64,000 nt of DNA, taken from positions 1 to 64,000 of the forward strand of contig JAAUSG010000004.1 of NCBI GenBank assembly GCA_012034055.1, in the 5' to 3' direction. The position numbers were made by a program, and so were the translations under genes. The notes under the pieces are model-generated. The model was not told the origin of the DNA, did not search any database, and saw only the letters and a list, made by a program, of their open reading frames with translations. The stretch comes from Leptolyngbyaceae cyanobacterium RU_5_1. Its GTDB lineage: Bacteria; Cyanobacteriota; Cyanobacteriia; Leptolyngbyales; Leptolyngbyaceae. Below are positions 1 through 8,723 of this stretch, one piece after another (positions within the stretch are counted from its first letter, which is position 1; every line of letters starts with the position of its first letter).

Positions 1-126
1 AGCGATCCCCCCTAGCCCCCCTTAATAAGGGGGGAAATTAGCTCAAAGTCCCCCTTATTAAGGGGGACTTAGGGGGATCTTGCACGCTTTGCTACAAACA
101 GGAGGACTTTTAAAACATCCTCTTAG
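1..126. repeat. Partial copy of palindromic MITE-like repeat (TTAGAGGATG family)
   Basis: This is the inverse of most of the element at 17958-18126: two nested C/G-rich palindromes (CCCCCTTAATAAGGGGG type), then a tail reading GCACGCTTTGCTACAAA and an end matching CATCCTCTTAG. The window edge cuts it, so only one terminal inverted repeat is visible. It has no coding capacity. Confidence 0.8.
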
Positions 127-268
127 AAACACAGGAAGCTGCGGAAGTTTACCTTGAAGAAATCCGATTCTGGAGTTGGTTAGCAGTAACGACTCTAGCT
201 TGGCTATTTTAAGCTGCGGTGATGGATAGATTAAGTTGCTTAAAAGGATGATTAAAAATGCATAATAT

Positions 269-1018
269 TCAGGCCGCGATCGCCCGTACCGCATCCTCAG
301 CCTCCAAGCGCAGTCCCTTGGCAATTCGGAACAGCTCCTGCCCGGTGTGCAGATAATATTCGTCGTAGTTGGTGGTGAAAAACTCGAGCTGCTCAATTCC
401 ATCACCCACTTGACTCAAACAGTAGAAGAGACTGGCGGCCGCTCCAGCAACATTGGGCGGGTTGGGAACGGAGCAAAAGATAGTCTCAGCCTGGTTTAAC
501 CAGTCGCGACAGTCCTCCAGGTAGTCCAGAAAGTTCTGCATCAGTTCATCATCAAAGGGATCAGCCGCTAGCTCATCAACCTGGTCAGTGAGCGAATCAA
601 GGATCTTGTGCAGCAAGCGATTGACAGGAGTATAAACCTGCTTCAGCCATTGCTGCAGGTGCTCATCTGCCTGCTGAGCGGCTTGCTGATGGGTACGATG
701 ACGAGATTGAGCAGCGGCTGAACGGCGCTGACGTTGGCGTAACCGGTCTTCTGGAGAACCGCGATCGCCATCCACCGTAAATCCCGCTGCTTCCAACTCA
801 GCCCGATAATGCCGCTGTTGGTCATAAGACTGGCGACTCTGTGGATCACCCAAAACCTCGTATGCCGCGTTGACTTTGGCGATCTTGTCGTGATTCGCCG
901 TATCGCGGTTGCTATCTGGATGGAACAGCTTTGCCAATCGGCGGTATGCTTGCTTGATTTCTGCCTGAGTTGCCGTTGGACTGATTTCGAGGGTGCGGTA
1001 GTGATCGGTATTAGCCAT
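269..1018 (-). CDS. DnaJ-domain (J-domain) protein
   Basis: A 249-residue protein with an N-terminal J domain (about residues 4-70) that carries the HPD tripeptide (LFHPDSNRD) needed to stimulate the ATPase of Hsp70/DnaK. There is no Gly/Phe-rich segment, no CXXCXGXG zinc centre and no C-terminal substrate-binding domain, so it is a type III (DnaJC-like) co-chaperone and not DnaJ itself. The middle (about 85-115) is rich in Arg, Gln and Ala, and the rest is predicted helical without a recognised family. Client and location are unknown; no signal peptide or membrane segment is visible. It is transcribed alone on the minus strand and bordered by repeats on both sides. Confidence 0.85.
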   Translation of the reverse strand: MANTDHYRTLEISPTATQAEIKQAYRRLAKLFHPDSNRDTANHDKIAKVNAAYEVLGDPQSRQSYDQQRHYRAELEAAGFTVDGDRGSPEDRLRQRQRRSAAAQSRHRTHQQAAQQADEHLQQWLKQVYTPVNRLLHKILDSLTDQVDELAADPFDDELMQNFLDYLEDCRDWLNQAETIFCSVPNPPNVAGAAASLFYCLSQVGDGIEQLEFFTTNYDEYYLHTGQELFRIAKGLRLEAEDAVRAIAA

Positions 1019-1041
1019 GAGGCTATTTTACCGGTTGGTCA

Positions 1042-1140
1042 TTGAACGAAGTGCGAAGTGCGAAGTGTAGAAATTACGAAGTGCGAAGTGCGAAGTGGCG
1101 AATTGTAGTCAACTCCATAATTCGTCATTCGTCATTCATC
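1042..1140. repeat. Heptanucleotide tandem repeat (STRR) tracts
   Basis: Two tracts lie back to back: degenerate (CGAAGTG)n at about 1042-1105 and (ATTCGTC)n at about 1120-1140. They fill the gap between the J-domain gene and the 3' end of cysK. The same CGAAGTG-type unit recurs near 5555. Confidence 0.85.
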
Positions 1141-1153
1141 ATTCGCAATTCCT

Positions 1154-2112
1154 CTAAGTTGGATTTGCCGTCAGCAGTTCTGAATCTTGGAAAAGTGGGG
1201 TGCTTAAATAGCGTTCGCCAAAGCTGGGTTGAATCATCACAATCAGCTTGCCGTCGTTTTCAGGGCGACGGGCAACTTGGAGGGCTGCGCCAAGGGCTGC
1301 ACCGCTGGAAATGCCGGATAATAATCCTTCTTCGCGGGCTAAACGGCGTCCATAGGCGATCGCGTCCTCATCTGAAACACTGATCACCTCATCAATTAGA
1401 TCCACGTTCAAAACAGGTGGAATAAAGCCTGCACCGATACCCTGAATCTTGTGCGGACCAGGGCGTCCTCCAGACAATACGGGGCTGTTGGCGGGTTCAA
1501 CGGCGATCGCCTTAAATTCCGGCTTACGCGGCTTGATCACCTCCGCCACACCGGTAATCGTTCCGCCCGTCCCAACTCCAGCAATCACAATATCGACCTG
1601 TCCATCTGTGTCTTCCCAAATTTCTTCTGCAGTGGTTTCACGGTGGATTTGAGGATTTGCCGGATTACGGAACTGCTGCAACATGTAGGTGTTGGGCATT
1701 GTATCCACAATTTGCTGGGCCCGCTGAATACAGCCGCTCATGCCCTCAATTCCTGGCGTCAGCTCCAATTCTGCACCATAGGCCCGCAGCATTGCCCGCC
1801 GTTCAGCACTCATCGTTTCCGGCATGGTTAGAATCAACCGGTAGCCCTTAGCGGCCGCTGCCATTGCCAACGCGATCCCGGTGTTTCCAGAGGTTGGCTC
1901 AACCAGTACTGTTTTCCAGGCGAAATCAAGCCTTCTCGCTCAGCGGCGTTGATCATGCTAATCCCAATCCGGTCTTTCACAGACGCAGATGGATTCATAC
2001 TTTCTAGTTTCACTAAAATTCGGGCTACACAGCCTTCTACTGACGGAATCCGGTTCAACTGCACTAACGGAGTGCGCCCAATCAGTTCGGTAATGTCGTG
2101 AGCAACGCGCAT
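1154..2112 (-). CDS. cysK: Cysteine synthase A (O-acetylserine sulfhydrylase), one frameshift
   Basis: This PLP enzyme makes cysteine from O-acetylserine and sulfide. The N-terminal part begins [20 protein letters not shown] and holds the PLP lysine in SASVKDR; the C-terminal part has the conserved GTGGTITG phosphate-binding loop. The two parts lie in different frames, joined near 1918. Adding one A to the AAAA run after the SPG codons restores [12 protein letters not shown] and a normal 319-residue protein. The start is taken at the ATG at 2112 because the residues upstream (to 2172) are STRR-derived. It lies downstream of the Rrf2 regulator gene on the same strand, with a 140-bp repeat-filled gap. 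The broken frame is probably an assembly error, since the rest is fully conserved. Confidence 0.9.
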
Positions 2113-2154
2113 GGCTGGAAATGGAAGGTAAAGAGATAAAGGGATGAAGAGGTG

Positions 2155-2250
2155 AAGGGAGTGGGAGGTCAAGAGCAGAGGGTAGGGAGTGAAGAGTAGA
2201 GAGTTTACCCTTACCCTTTACCCACTACCCTCGTTCCTCTAGCTCCTAGT
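2155..2250. repeat. STRR tract between rrf2 and cysK
   Basis: Degenerate heptamers of the types GAGTAGA, TACCCTT and CCTAGTC fill the rrf2-cysK spacer. A cotranscript of the two genes would have to cross this tract. Confidence 0.7.
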
Positions 2251-2252
2251 CC

Positions 2253-2690
2253 CTAAATGTAATACATAATATCAAGCTGTCGTCTGGCATTCCGTTTTTC
2301 GCAGAGGTCTTGCAAGGTATATCGCTGCAATACTGACTGTGCTGCTTGATGGGCTTCGTTCCAGAGATCACAAATGACACCACTTTCGACCGTTTTTGCA
2401 GAAACGTCGCGATCTACGGGTTGTGAATCAGCACCTTCTAAGCAGTTCATGACTTCGAGCAAATTAATCTTCCAGGGTTCACGCGCCAAGACATACCCGC
2501 CTTTCGCACCCCGCAGGGAGCGCACCAAACCGCCGCGTCTGAGGGTTGCCAGGAGTTGTTCAAGGTAGCGATCGGGAATGTGCTGAATCGCAGAAATCTG
2601 ACGAATTTGGAGCGGGTCACCATTGGTGTAATGGGCAGCTAATTCAATCAGAGCTAGGAGGGCATACTCGTTTTTACAAGAAAGTTCCAC
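2253..2690 (-). CDS. Rrf2-family transcriptional regulator
   Basis: A 145-residue protein with the Rrf2 winged helix: MELSCKNEYALLALIELA at the start, then a recognition-helix region around IPDRYLEQLLATLRRGGLV and the wing SLRGAKGGYVLA. Rrf2 proteins include the Fe-S sensor IscR and the cysteine regulator CymR. The three-cysteine cluster of IscR is incomplete here (only NCLEG and VICDLW cysteines in that region), so it may not bind an Fe-S cluster in the IscR manner. It lies directly upstream of cysK on the same strand, so control of cysteine synthesis, as by CymR, is the natural inference. Confidence 0.88.
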   Translation of the reverse strand: MELSCKNEYALLALIELAAHYTNGDPLQIRQISAIQHIPDRYLEQLLATLRRGGLVRSLRGAKGGYVLAREPWKINLLEVMNCLEGADSQPVDRDVSAKTVESGVICDLWNEAHQAAQSVLQRYTLQDLCEKRNARRQLDIMYYI

Positions 2691-2778
2691 AGGTACAACC
2701 AGGCTAGGGAATAGGAATCAAAATACGTCTTCATTCAGTATACTCCGGTTTACCACTAGGGTTTTGCTGGTTTTGCAC

Positions 2779-2808
2779 AAAAAAACGGCTCTGTGTATTG
2801 CAGAGCCG
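2779..2808 (-). terminator. Rho-independent terminator of the porin gene
   Basis: The stem CGGCTCTG/CAGAGCCG (2786-2793 with 2801-2808) encloses a 7-base loop. On the minus strand it is followed by seven U. It lies about 90 bp past the stop codon of the porin gene. Confidence 0.85.
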
Positions 2809-2898
2809 CCTATTCACAGGTTACTAACTTGGTGTGTGAGGCTTTAATGAAGCCGCTAGATCCCCAACTTTTTGGAGAAGTCGGGGGATCTGGAGTGC

Positions 2899-4611
2899 CT
2901 AGAATGTGAAGGTTGTGCGAACAACTCCAACGAATTGAGTGTCGTTCAAATCATTGCCTTCAGGATTGATCAGCACAAATGCACCAGGTGTGATCGAAAT
3001 GTTGTCAGTCACCCGGAAGCGATAAAACGCTTCGATGTGAAGGGTGCTCTCTTCATCTAAGCGACGACGCGCGGCTGCATTCGCCCGGAAATCCGTATCA
3101 GTCACCTTCGGTGGCGAACCTACCAGGAACCCTAACAGATTACCTTTGCGTCCAAAGTCAGGTAACGCCAGGAATGCTGCCCAGTTCAAGATTTCAGCTT
3201 CATCACTGTTTGTCTTGCGATAAGCGCGGGTATAACCTCCCCAGCCACCAATCGTGATTTTGGGGGTTAAACGCCACTGCAACTGCAGCCCGAAACTATC
3301 AGTAGACATGGCTGAACCGAGGAAGGGGTTAGCAGCATAGCCACTACCGGTGCTGCCCGTGATGTTGGTTGCATCATTACCTGGATAGTAAGAGCGCGCA
3401 TAGGTCAAGCCAACATCAATGGTGCGAGTAGGACGGAAGACGAGTTGTCCGATCGCAGTGTACTGACCGTTGAAGATGCCATTTGTGCGACCAGGGTCAT
3501 TGCTGTTGGGATCCGCCAGGTATCCACCCTGCAACAATAGAGCATCGCTAAATTTGTACTCAAACGTAACTCCGGCTGAACCGGTAGTGCCAGGGTTGTT
3601 GAGACGGTAAATGGGGTTGAAACGTCCGAAGCGGGAAACAGCTCCCTGACCGCTACTCTCAAACGGGCTTAAGGGGTTGACATAGCCGTCGTAGACTTCG
3701 TCGTTGATCGCATCGATTTGAATCCGCAGTTTGTCGCCAATCGGGAAGCGGTAGTACAACTTGTCGAGGCGAACCGAGTTGTCGGCCGCATCGCCAGCCC
3801 CACTACCCCCGTCGAAGGCAAGGCGAGTTTCGTTGGTGCCAGTGAAACCTCTGCGGAAAGGTTCGATGTTCTTGGCTTCTAAGCGAGTGCGCAACCGATC
3901 TTTGCCAGAGAAGCTAGTGTCAAGGGAGAGGCGAACCCGATCCGCGAAAATAGTTTCGGTTTCGTCTTCGAAGGAACCTTCGTTGGCCGCGTTGACACCC
4001 GCGAGAAAGCTGTCATTGCCAGTACGGGTGGCGCGATCGCCAAAGGTGTCGGCAACCGCGAAGATCACTTCTCCACTGAGTTTGGTGGTGGTAGAGAATT
4101 GCTGCTTCTCAAGAGTGGCAGTACGCACTTCGAGAGCATCGACCCGTCCTCGCAGAACGGCGAGTTCGGCTGCAAATTCTTCCTGAAGCTTCTTCATGAC
4201 TTCCAGGTCTTCTTTCCTGACAAAGTCAGATGTAGCCGCTGCAATCAGCTCTTGAATTTTGTCCAAGCAGGCGTTTAGACCAGCTGCAAACTCGTATCGG
4301 GTTGTCGCACGGTTGCCGCGATAGGTTTTATCGGGATAACCCACAATACAGCCATAGCGTTCAACCAACGACTGCAATGCCTGGAATGCCCAATCGGTGG
4401 GACGTACATCCGAAAATTGGGAAACAGAGGTGACCTGCCCAAAACTATCACCTTGACCTTCAGCCCCATAGGCACCGACCTGCTGAAGCGTAGAACTGTT
4501 ATCGGCTGGCCGATTTGCCGATGGAACTGACTGAGCGTTTGCAGAGGTTGCCCAAGCGGCACCTAGAATAGCTGGGGATGCCAGCAAGAGTTTCCAGAGG
4601 ATTTTTGGCAT
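2899..4611 (-). CDS. SLH-domain OprB-family outer-membrane (iron uptake) porin
   Basis: A 570-residue outer-membrane protein. It has a signal peptide (AILGAAWATSANA, cleavage about residue 26), an SLH domain at about 60-125 (FSDVRPTDWAFQALQSLVER, then GYPDKTYRGNRATTRYEFA) that anchors to the peptidoglycan layer, a short coiled coil at about 130-170, then an OprB-type beta-barrel from about 175 that ends in an aromatic residue (TTFTF). Close cyanobacterial relatives are annotated as iron uptake or carbohydrate-selective porins. Solute specificity cannot be read from the sequence. It has its own terminator and an upstream intergenic region of about 200 bp, so it is probably monocistronic. Confidence 0.92.
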   Translation of the reverse strand: MPKILWKLLLASPAILGAAWATSANAQSVPSANRPADNSSTLQQVGAYGAEGQGDSFGQVTSVSQFSDVRPTDWAFQALQSLVERYGCIVGYPDKTYRGNRATTRYEFAAGLNACLDKIQELIAAATSDFVRKEDLEVMKKLQEEFAAELAVLRGRVDALEVRTATLEKQQFSTTTKLSGEVIFAVADTFGDRATRTGNDSFLAGVNAANEGSFEDETETIFADRVRLSLDTSFSGKDRLRTRLEAKNIEPFRRGFTGTNETRLAFDGGSGAGDAADNSVRLDKLYYRFPIGDKLRIQIDAINDEVYDGYVNPLSPFESSGQGAVSRFGRFNPIYRLNNPGTTGSAGVTFEYKFSDALLLQGGYLADPNSNDPGRTNGIFNGQYTAIGQLVFRPTRTIDVGLTYARSYYPGNDATNITGSTGSGYAANPFLGSAMSTDSFGLQLQWRLTPKITIGGWGGYTRAYRKTNSDEAEILNWAAFLALPDFGRKGNLLGFLVGSPPKVTDTDFRANAAARRRLDEESTLHIEAFYRFRVTDNISITPGAFVLINPEGNDLNDTQFVGVVRTTFTF

Positions 4612-4824
4612 AATTTAATCTCACTCACACCTGACATTGCTTACTGAATTCGGTAGACCGATAGGTTTTCATTAGACCTCCAGTACAAAACTAGAGGGTT
4701 TGAATTCACCAGTCAATATCCTGTCCAAGTATACAATGCCTCATTTCAAAAAGCTGTATAGCAGAGATATATGGGTTGAGTTTCTTTCAAGTGGCACTGG
4801 GGAGTGGGGAGTAGGAAAGAACGA

Positions 4825-5514
4825 TCAAGCGGGGTTTGGGGAACGGTTTAACGCTTTTGGGAAGGGAAATTTTAGCAATTCATCCAATCCTGGGTCGGCG
4901 AAGTTTGCAACGGTTAATGTTGCGCCTAGTGTATGGAGGTTCTGGGGAGGGTGAGTGGACGCGATCGCCACTGTTAAAATTCCAGCACCGACTGCGGAGC
5001 GAATCCCCGACGGAGAGTCCTCGAAGGCTATGGCTGCCTTGCAAGACACACCCAAACGCTCTAAGGCAACCTGGTAAGGCATGGGATCAGGTTTACCGCG
5101 CTCTAGTTCTTCTGCCAAAACAACGGTATCAAAGTGGTCTGCCAATCCCAACACCTGCAGCATGAATTGGGCGTTTTCCGCAGGCGCATTGGTAACAACC
5201 GCTTGCTTCAACTGCTGTCGATTGGACCATGTCAACAGCTCAGGCAGTCCCGCTAGAGGTTGCAGCTCTCCAGCCGCACGTTTACGAAACTCAGCTTCCT
5301 TTCGCCAACTCAACTGTTGACCTTCCTCCCTAGACAGGTGAGGCAGAAGATCTCGAACAATTGCGGCATTCAAACGGCCGCTGAAATGCTTCTCATAGAA
5401 GGGGCGATCGATTGTCAAACCGTAGTCCCGCAGCATGTCCTGCCAGGTGCGAAAGTGAATTGGGTCAGTATTAGCCAGCGTTCCATCCAGATCAAACAGT
5501 AGCGCTGTCAGCAT
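4825..5514 (-). CDS. HAD-superfamily phosphatase/phosphoglucomutase-like hydrolase
   Basis: A 229-residue HAD hydrolase of subclass IA. Motif I is FDLDGTLANTD with the nucleophilic Asp, motif II is VVTNAPAE, motif III is the Lys in RGKPDPMPY, and motif IV is FEDSPSGIRSA. The helical cap between motifs I and II resembles beta-phosphoglucomutase and sugar-phosphate phosphatases. The start is the ATG at 5514, which puts motif I at residue 7; the open frame upstream to 5616 is STRR-derived. Substrate is unknown. It follows the ABC permease gene on the same strand, with an STRR tract between them. Confidence 0.87.
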   Translation of the reverse strand: MLTALLFDLDGTLANTDPIHFRTWQDMLRDYGLTIDRPFYEKHFSGRLNAAIVRDLLPHLSREEGQQLSWRKEAEFRKRAAGELQPLAGLPELLTWSNRQQLKQAVVTNAPAENAQFMLQVLGLADHFDTVVLAEELERGKPDPMPYQVALERLGVSCKAAIAFEDSPSGIRSAVGAGILTVAIASTHPPQNLHTLGATLTVANFADPGLDELLKFPFPKALNRSPNPA

Positions 5515-5554
5515 AAGGACTTGCAGGTACGTCGGGACTAGTTTAGCAGGAGTG

Positions 5555-5597
5555 TAACGAAGTGCGAGGTGCGAAGTGCGAGGTGCGAAGTAAAGGT
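5555..5597. repeat. STRR tract (GCGAAGT/GCGAGGT)n
   Basis: Alternating heptamers GCGAAGT and GCGAGGT fill the gap between the HAD gene and the ABC permease gene. Confidence 0.85.
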
Positions 5598-5612
5598 ATT
5601 TCTCGTCCTTCG

Positions 5613-6452
5613 TCACCCTTTCACTCCACTACCCGCTTCAGACGGGACGATGTAGCGCTGCATGGCGACGAAGAAGAGCAGGATGGGAGCGATCGAGATT
5701 ACGGCTCCGGCAGCGACTAAGCGAAAGTCTGTGGCACCGAGTGCTCCTTCTAAATCTTTCACGCCTAAGGGCAGTGTGTAGTACTCAGAATCGGGGTTGA
5801 GGACGATCAGAGGCCAGAGAAAGTCGCTCCAGGAGCCGATGAAAACAAAAATTGCCAGGGTAATCAGTGCTGGACGAATGGATGGGATCATGACATACCA
5901 CCACAGCCCTAGCTCTGAGCAGCCATCCATGCGGGCAGCTTCTTCCAACTCCTTGGGTACACCTTGAAAGGCCTGGCGCAGCAGGAAGATGCCAAACGCA
6001 GAGGCGATCGCTGGAAAAAGGACTCCCCAGTAGGTGTTGTGCAGTTTCAATTGCACGGTGAGGATGTAGAGCGGAATCATCACAATTTGAAACGGGATCA
6101 TGATCGTGGTCACGATCGCGGTGAAAATCGCTTCCCGTCCCCGAAAGCGAAGCCGTGCCAGTGGATAGGCTGCCAGCGCACAGAACAGCAGGTTTAAGCA
6201 AACGGTGAGGACGGCAATTAGCGTGCTGTTAAATAGGTAGCGTCCTAGCGGAATGGTCTGCCAAACGCGGGCGAAATTTTGCAGGGTTGGCTCCTGGGGA
6301 AGAAGCTGAGGTGGAAACTGGAGGATATTTTCATTAGGAGACTTCAGAGCGGTGCTGGTCAACCAAAGTAAGGGAATCAACATGGCGATCGCGATCGTCC
6401 CTAATAAGGCATAAGTGCCAAGCAATTTCCAAACGCGGGGACGCAATTTCAT
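5613..6452 (-). CDS. Carbohydrate ABC transporter permease (MalG/UgpE type)
   Basis: A 279-residue inner-membrane permease with six predicted membrane segments and the EAA loop (EAARMDGCSELGLWWYVMIP) that docks on the ABC ATPase. The N-terminal part (PLLWLTSTALKSPNENI) is typical of the second permease of CUT1 sugar importers. No binding protein, first permease or ATPase gene is adjacent, so the rest of the transporter must be encoded elsewhere, as is common in cyanobacteria. Substrate is not predictable. Confidence 0.9.
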   Translation of the reverse strand: MKLRPRVWKLLGTYALLGTIAIAMLIPLLWLTSTALKSPNENILQFPPQLLPQEPTLQNFARVWQTIPLGRYLFNSTLIAVLTVCLNLLFCALAAYPLARLRFRGREAIFTAIVTTIMIPFQIVMIPLYILTVQLKLHNTYWGVLFPAIASAFGIFLLRQAFQGVPKELEEAARMDGCSELGLWWYVMIPSIRPALITLAIFVFIGSWSDFLWPLIVLNPDSEYYTLPLGVKDLEGALGATDFRLVAAGAVISIAPILLFFVAMQRYIVPSEAGSGVKG

Positions 6453-6457
6453 TGGTT

Positions 6458-6510
6458 GTTGGGCTAGAGATTAGAGGCTAGGGATTAGGGGCTAGGGGTT
6501 AGGGGGATGA
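6458..6510. repeat. STRR tract (GGGCTAG/GGGATTA)n
   Basis: Degenerate heptamers of the GGGCTAG and GGGATTA types lie upstream of the permease gene. The same units recur near 10110, 36495, 58775 and 62190. Confidence 0.8.
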
Positions 6511-6577
6511 AGAGAATTCAGACCACATTCGCACTATAGCCCTATCGGGCATTCAAGAAACGCACTTCGCACTTCAT

Positions 6578-7381
6578 TCATTTCGTTGCCACAACGGACA
6601 GATTCCATGCCATGCGCTTCAGTCCAGGAAGCTGTTTAAGCAGTCCGTCTAGCTTTTCGAGACGGGAATAGGTCGGTGCAAGTCGGTGATGTTCGAAGAT
6701 GATCTTTTTCCAGTAGCGTTCGTCGTTGGGATTGATTTTTTCAATCAGGTAGAAGCGCAGGAAAATCCACAGGGTAGCAATCCAAAAGGTGTCGTAGCAG
6801 GTATCGGAGAACTGCGATCGCACAAAATTCACAATCTCGATATCCAGCGGTGTTTCATCTTCAGTCCGCACTGCGGTGGCAATGCGGCGATACACATTAA
6901 TCACAGGGTTGTGCTTGAGGGGATCCCAGAAACAGACTTTTCCACCCGGTTTCAACACCCGATGCATTTCTCGAATCGTCACAGTGGGATCAGGAATGTG
7001 GTGCAGCAGGTTAGACGCATAAACGATGTCAAAGGTATTGTCGGGAACGTCGATCGCCATTGCGTTGATCACACGACCCTCAATCTGCACCTGGTGCTTG
7101 TCGGCCAACTGGAGGGCAATATCCACCATCCCCGGTGAGTAATCGGAGGCAACACACCGTGCCCCCTGCGTAGCAAAGTAAACGCTGTTTTCTCCCGCAC
7201 CACAGCCCAAATCCAACAGATATTTGCCACGGATATCGCCGAGCTGTTTCAGGATGAAGCGATTTTCAGGGGCTGTGCAAGCTTCAAAATAATCTGCCAC
7301 GCGAATCCCTGCTACATCAATAATTGATGCCCATTGGTCGTGGAATTCCTGCTCCTTGCGTAAAACCTCATTCTGCATCAT
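6578..7381 (-). CDS. Class I SAM-dependent methyltransferase
   Basis: A 267-residue protein with the Rossmann methyltransferase motifs: motif I LLDLGCGAGENSVYFA, an acidic residue after strand 2 (VASDYSPGM), and post-I motifs FDIVYASNLLHHIPDP and REMHRVLKPGGKVCFWDPL. This is the methyltransf_11/UbiE-like fold, which acts on small molecules or lipids. The C-terminal 80 residues are rich in aromatic and basic residues (YLIEKINPNDERYWKK) and have no known domain. It is a single gene; substrate unknown. Confidence 0.85.
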   Translation of the reverse strand: MMQNEVLRKEQEFHDQWASIIDVAGIRVADYFEACTAPENRFILKQLGDIRGKYLLDLGCGAGENSVYFATQGARCVASDYSPGMVDIALQLADKHQVQIEGRVINAMAIDVPDNTFDIVYASNLLHHIPDPTVTIREMHRVLKPGGKVCFWDPLKHNPVINVYRRIATAVRTEDETPLDIEIVNFVRSQFSDTCYDTFWIATLWIFLRFYLIEKINPNDERYWKKIIFEHHRLAPTYSRLEKLDGLLKQLPGLKRMAWNLSVVATK

Positions 7382-7583
7382 TGCCTGGTAATCCTTCTGC
7401 TGTTCTCACTAACGCTTGCAAGAATCTAGCTCATCATGTCATTTCATCGAAATTCACTCAAGGTGATCAGCAGAAGTTGGCTGATACAGATGTACGTCAC
7501 GGGGTTGGTGCGGTGTAACCCTATCTCAGGACGGTCTTGAGTTGCCTGAGTTGGTGAGTGATGTGTGGCGATCGCTCCCTTCC

Positions 7584-8441
7584 TCAAGTCTCAAACGGTG
7601 CAGACCGACTGAACAGGGGAGACAAGTAGGCAACCAATGCACCAATCAGAAAACCTGAAACATTGCGGAACAGCGGTAACCAGTCTGATGTACGGGAAAC
7701 AACTGGGCCAATTCCGAAGGCGATGAACAAAATGCCCCATAGGGGAGAAAACAACAGCGCCCATTGCCAGGCAACGATCTGACCCTGTTTGCGAGGGTGA
7801 GCAGCAAACCCACAGATTACACCGCCAACAATCGACGTGACCAATGTCAGAATCCACTGTTCTCTGGGCAATCCTGGCACAACCTGGCAGCCACCTCGAC
7901 GGAGGCATGTTTTAATCGATTCAAGTGCTTCAATAATTGCTTGATCCTCACCATTCTCACGGACGAAGAACTGGTTACCAAAGCGGGTTTGGAGTTCAAT
8001 CCAGAATACTCTTGGCATCAGCGGATAAAAGTCATCCCCCACACTGAAGTTGAGAATGTTGCCACCCCGAGGATCGGCAACTAGCAAAACGCTATGGTCA
8101 TTCAGTCCCCAGTAGTTCTTCACCGCCAGTCCAGGCGTCTGGTCAAACTGGGTCAGAACTCGCAGCTTCCAGCCGGTCTCCTGCTCAAACTGGGCCAGAT
8201 TTTCTGACAGAGATACTTCCTGGTCGCTGGTCAGGAACTTCGCCAAATCTATTACGTTAGTTCTCGTATTTGGCAGAAGCTCTGGATTGTCGAAGGCGTG
8301 GGCGATCGATGAGTTGGCAAATAGTCCAACCGGACTCACCCAGGTAAGTAGCGCCAGGACGCAAGCAAGGGCGTATACAAGCCATTTCTGAGAGAATCGA
8401 TGCTGCGATCGCCCCTCTATAACAGGTTCAATGTTTGGCAT
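7584..8441 (-). CDS. TPM-domain thylakoid protein, Psb32-like
   Basis: A protein of about 285 residues. An N-terminal hydrophobic segment (WLVYALACVLALLTWV) acts as signal or anchor. A TPM domain follows (about NVIDLAKFLTSDQEVSL to QAIIEALESI). The C-terminal part has two or three membrane helices around FSPLWGILFIAFGIG. The TPM domain is that of plant TLP18.3 and cyanobacterial Psb32, which support photosystem II repair, and this is the likely role. The ATG at 8441 is preferred to the upstream one at 8507 because it places the hydrophobic segment close to the N-terminus. A paired-cysteine stretch (CLRRGGC) lies between the TPM domain and the membrane helices. Confidence 0.75.
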   Translation of the reverse strand: MPNIEPVIEGRSQHRFSQKWLVYALACVLALLTWVSPVGLFANSSIAHAFDNPELLPNTRTNVIDLAKFLTSDQEVSLSENLAQFEQETGWKLRVLTQFDQTPGLAVKNYWGLNDHSVLLVADPRGGNILNFSVGDDFYPLMPRVFWIELQTRFGNQFFVRENGEDQAIIEALESIKTCLRRGGCQVVPGLPREQWILTLVTSIVGGVICGFAAHPRKQGQIVAWQWALLFSPLWGILFIAFGIGPVVSRTSDWLPLFRNVSGFLIGALVAYLSPLFSRSAPFET

Positions 8442-8567
8442 AAGTAGGCTGGATAAGCGATGAAGAGTGAATGCAAGATGAGTACAAGAAACAATGTTTC
8501 TTAACACTTGTTAAACGTGATCTAATACTAAGGATCCAGCCTTGTTACCGTCAATCATCACTCCTGT

Positions 8568-8635
8568 ACAGACACGATTCAGAGTTCTGTAGACACGCAG
8601 CGCGTTTCTTTGATGCCGGAGGCTATAGGCGTCTC
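8568..8635. repeat. Short dispersed repeat (~68 bp), intergenic copy
   Basis: It begins ACAGACACGATTCAGAGT and ends GGAGGCTATAGGCGTCTC. A near-identical copy lies in inverse orientation inside the sensor-kinase gene at 34391-34459. It has no coding capacity. Confidence 0.8.
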
Positions 8636-8723
8636 TCCCTCGCTGAAATGTTGCCAATAGTTCGCTATCCTGAGATCGGAACATCTTTGCAGAACTTTAC
8701 AAATTTCCTCTTCCACACCGTTT

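Noticed and set aside
5613-6452. Complete sugar ABC transporter operon
   Set aside because: Only one permease is present; neighbours are a HAD hydrolase and a methyltransferase.
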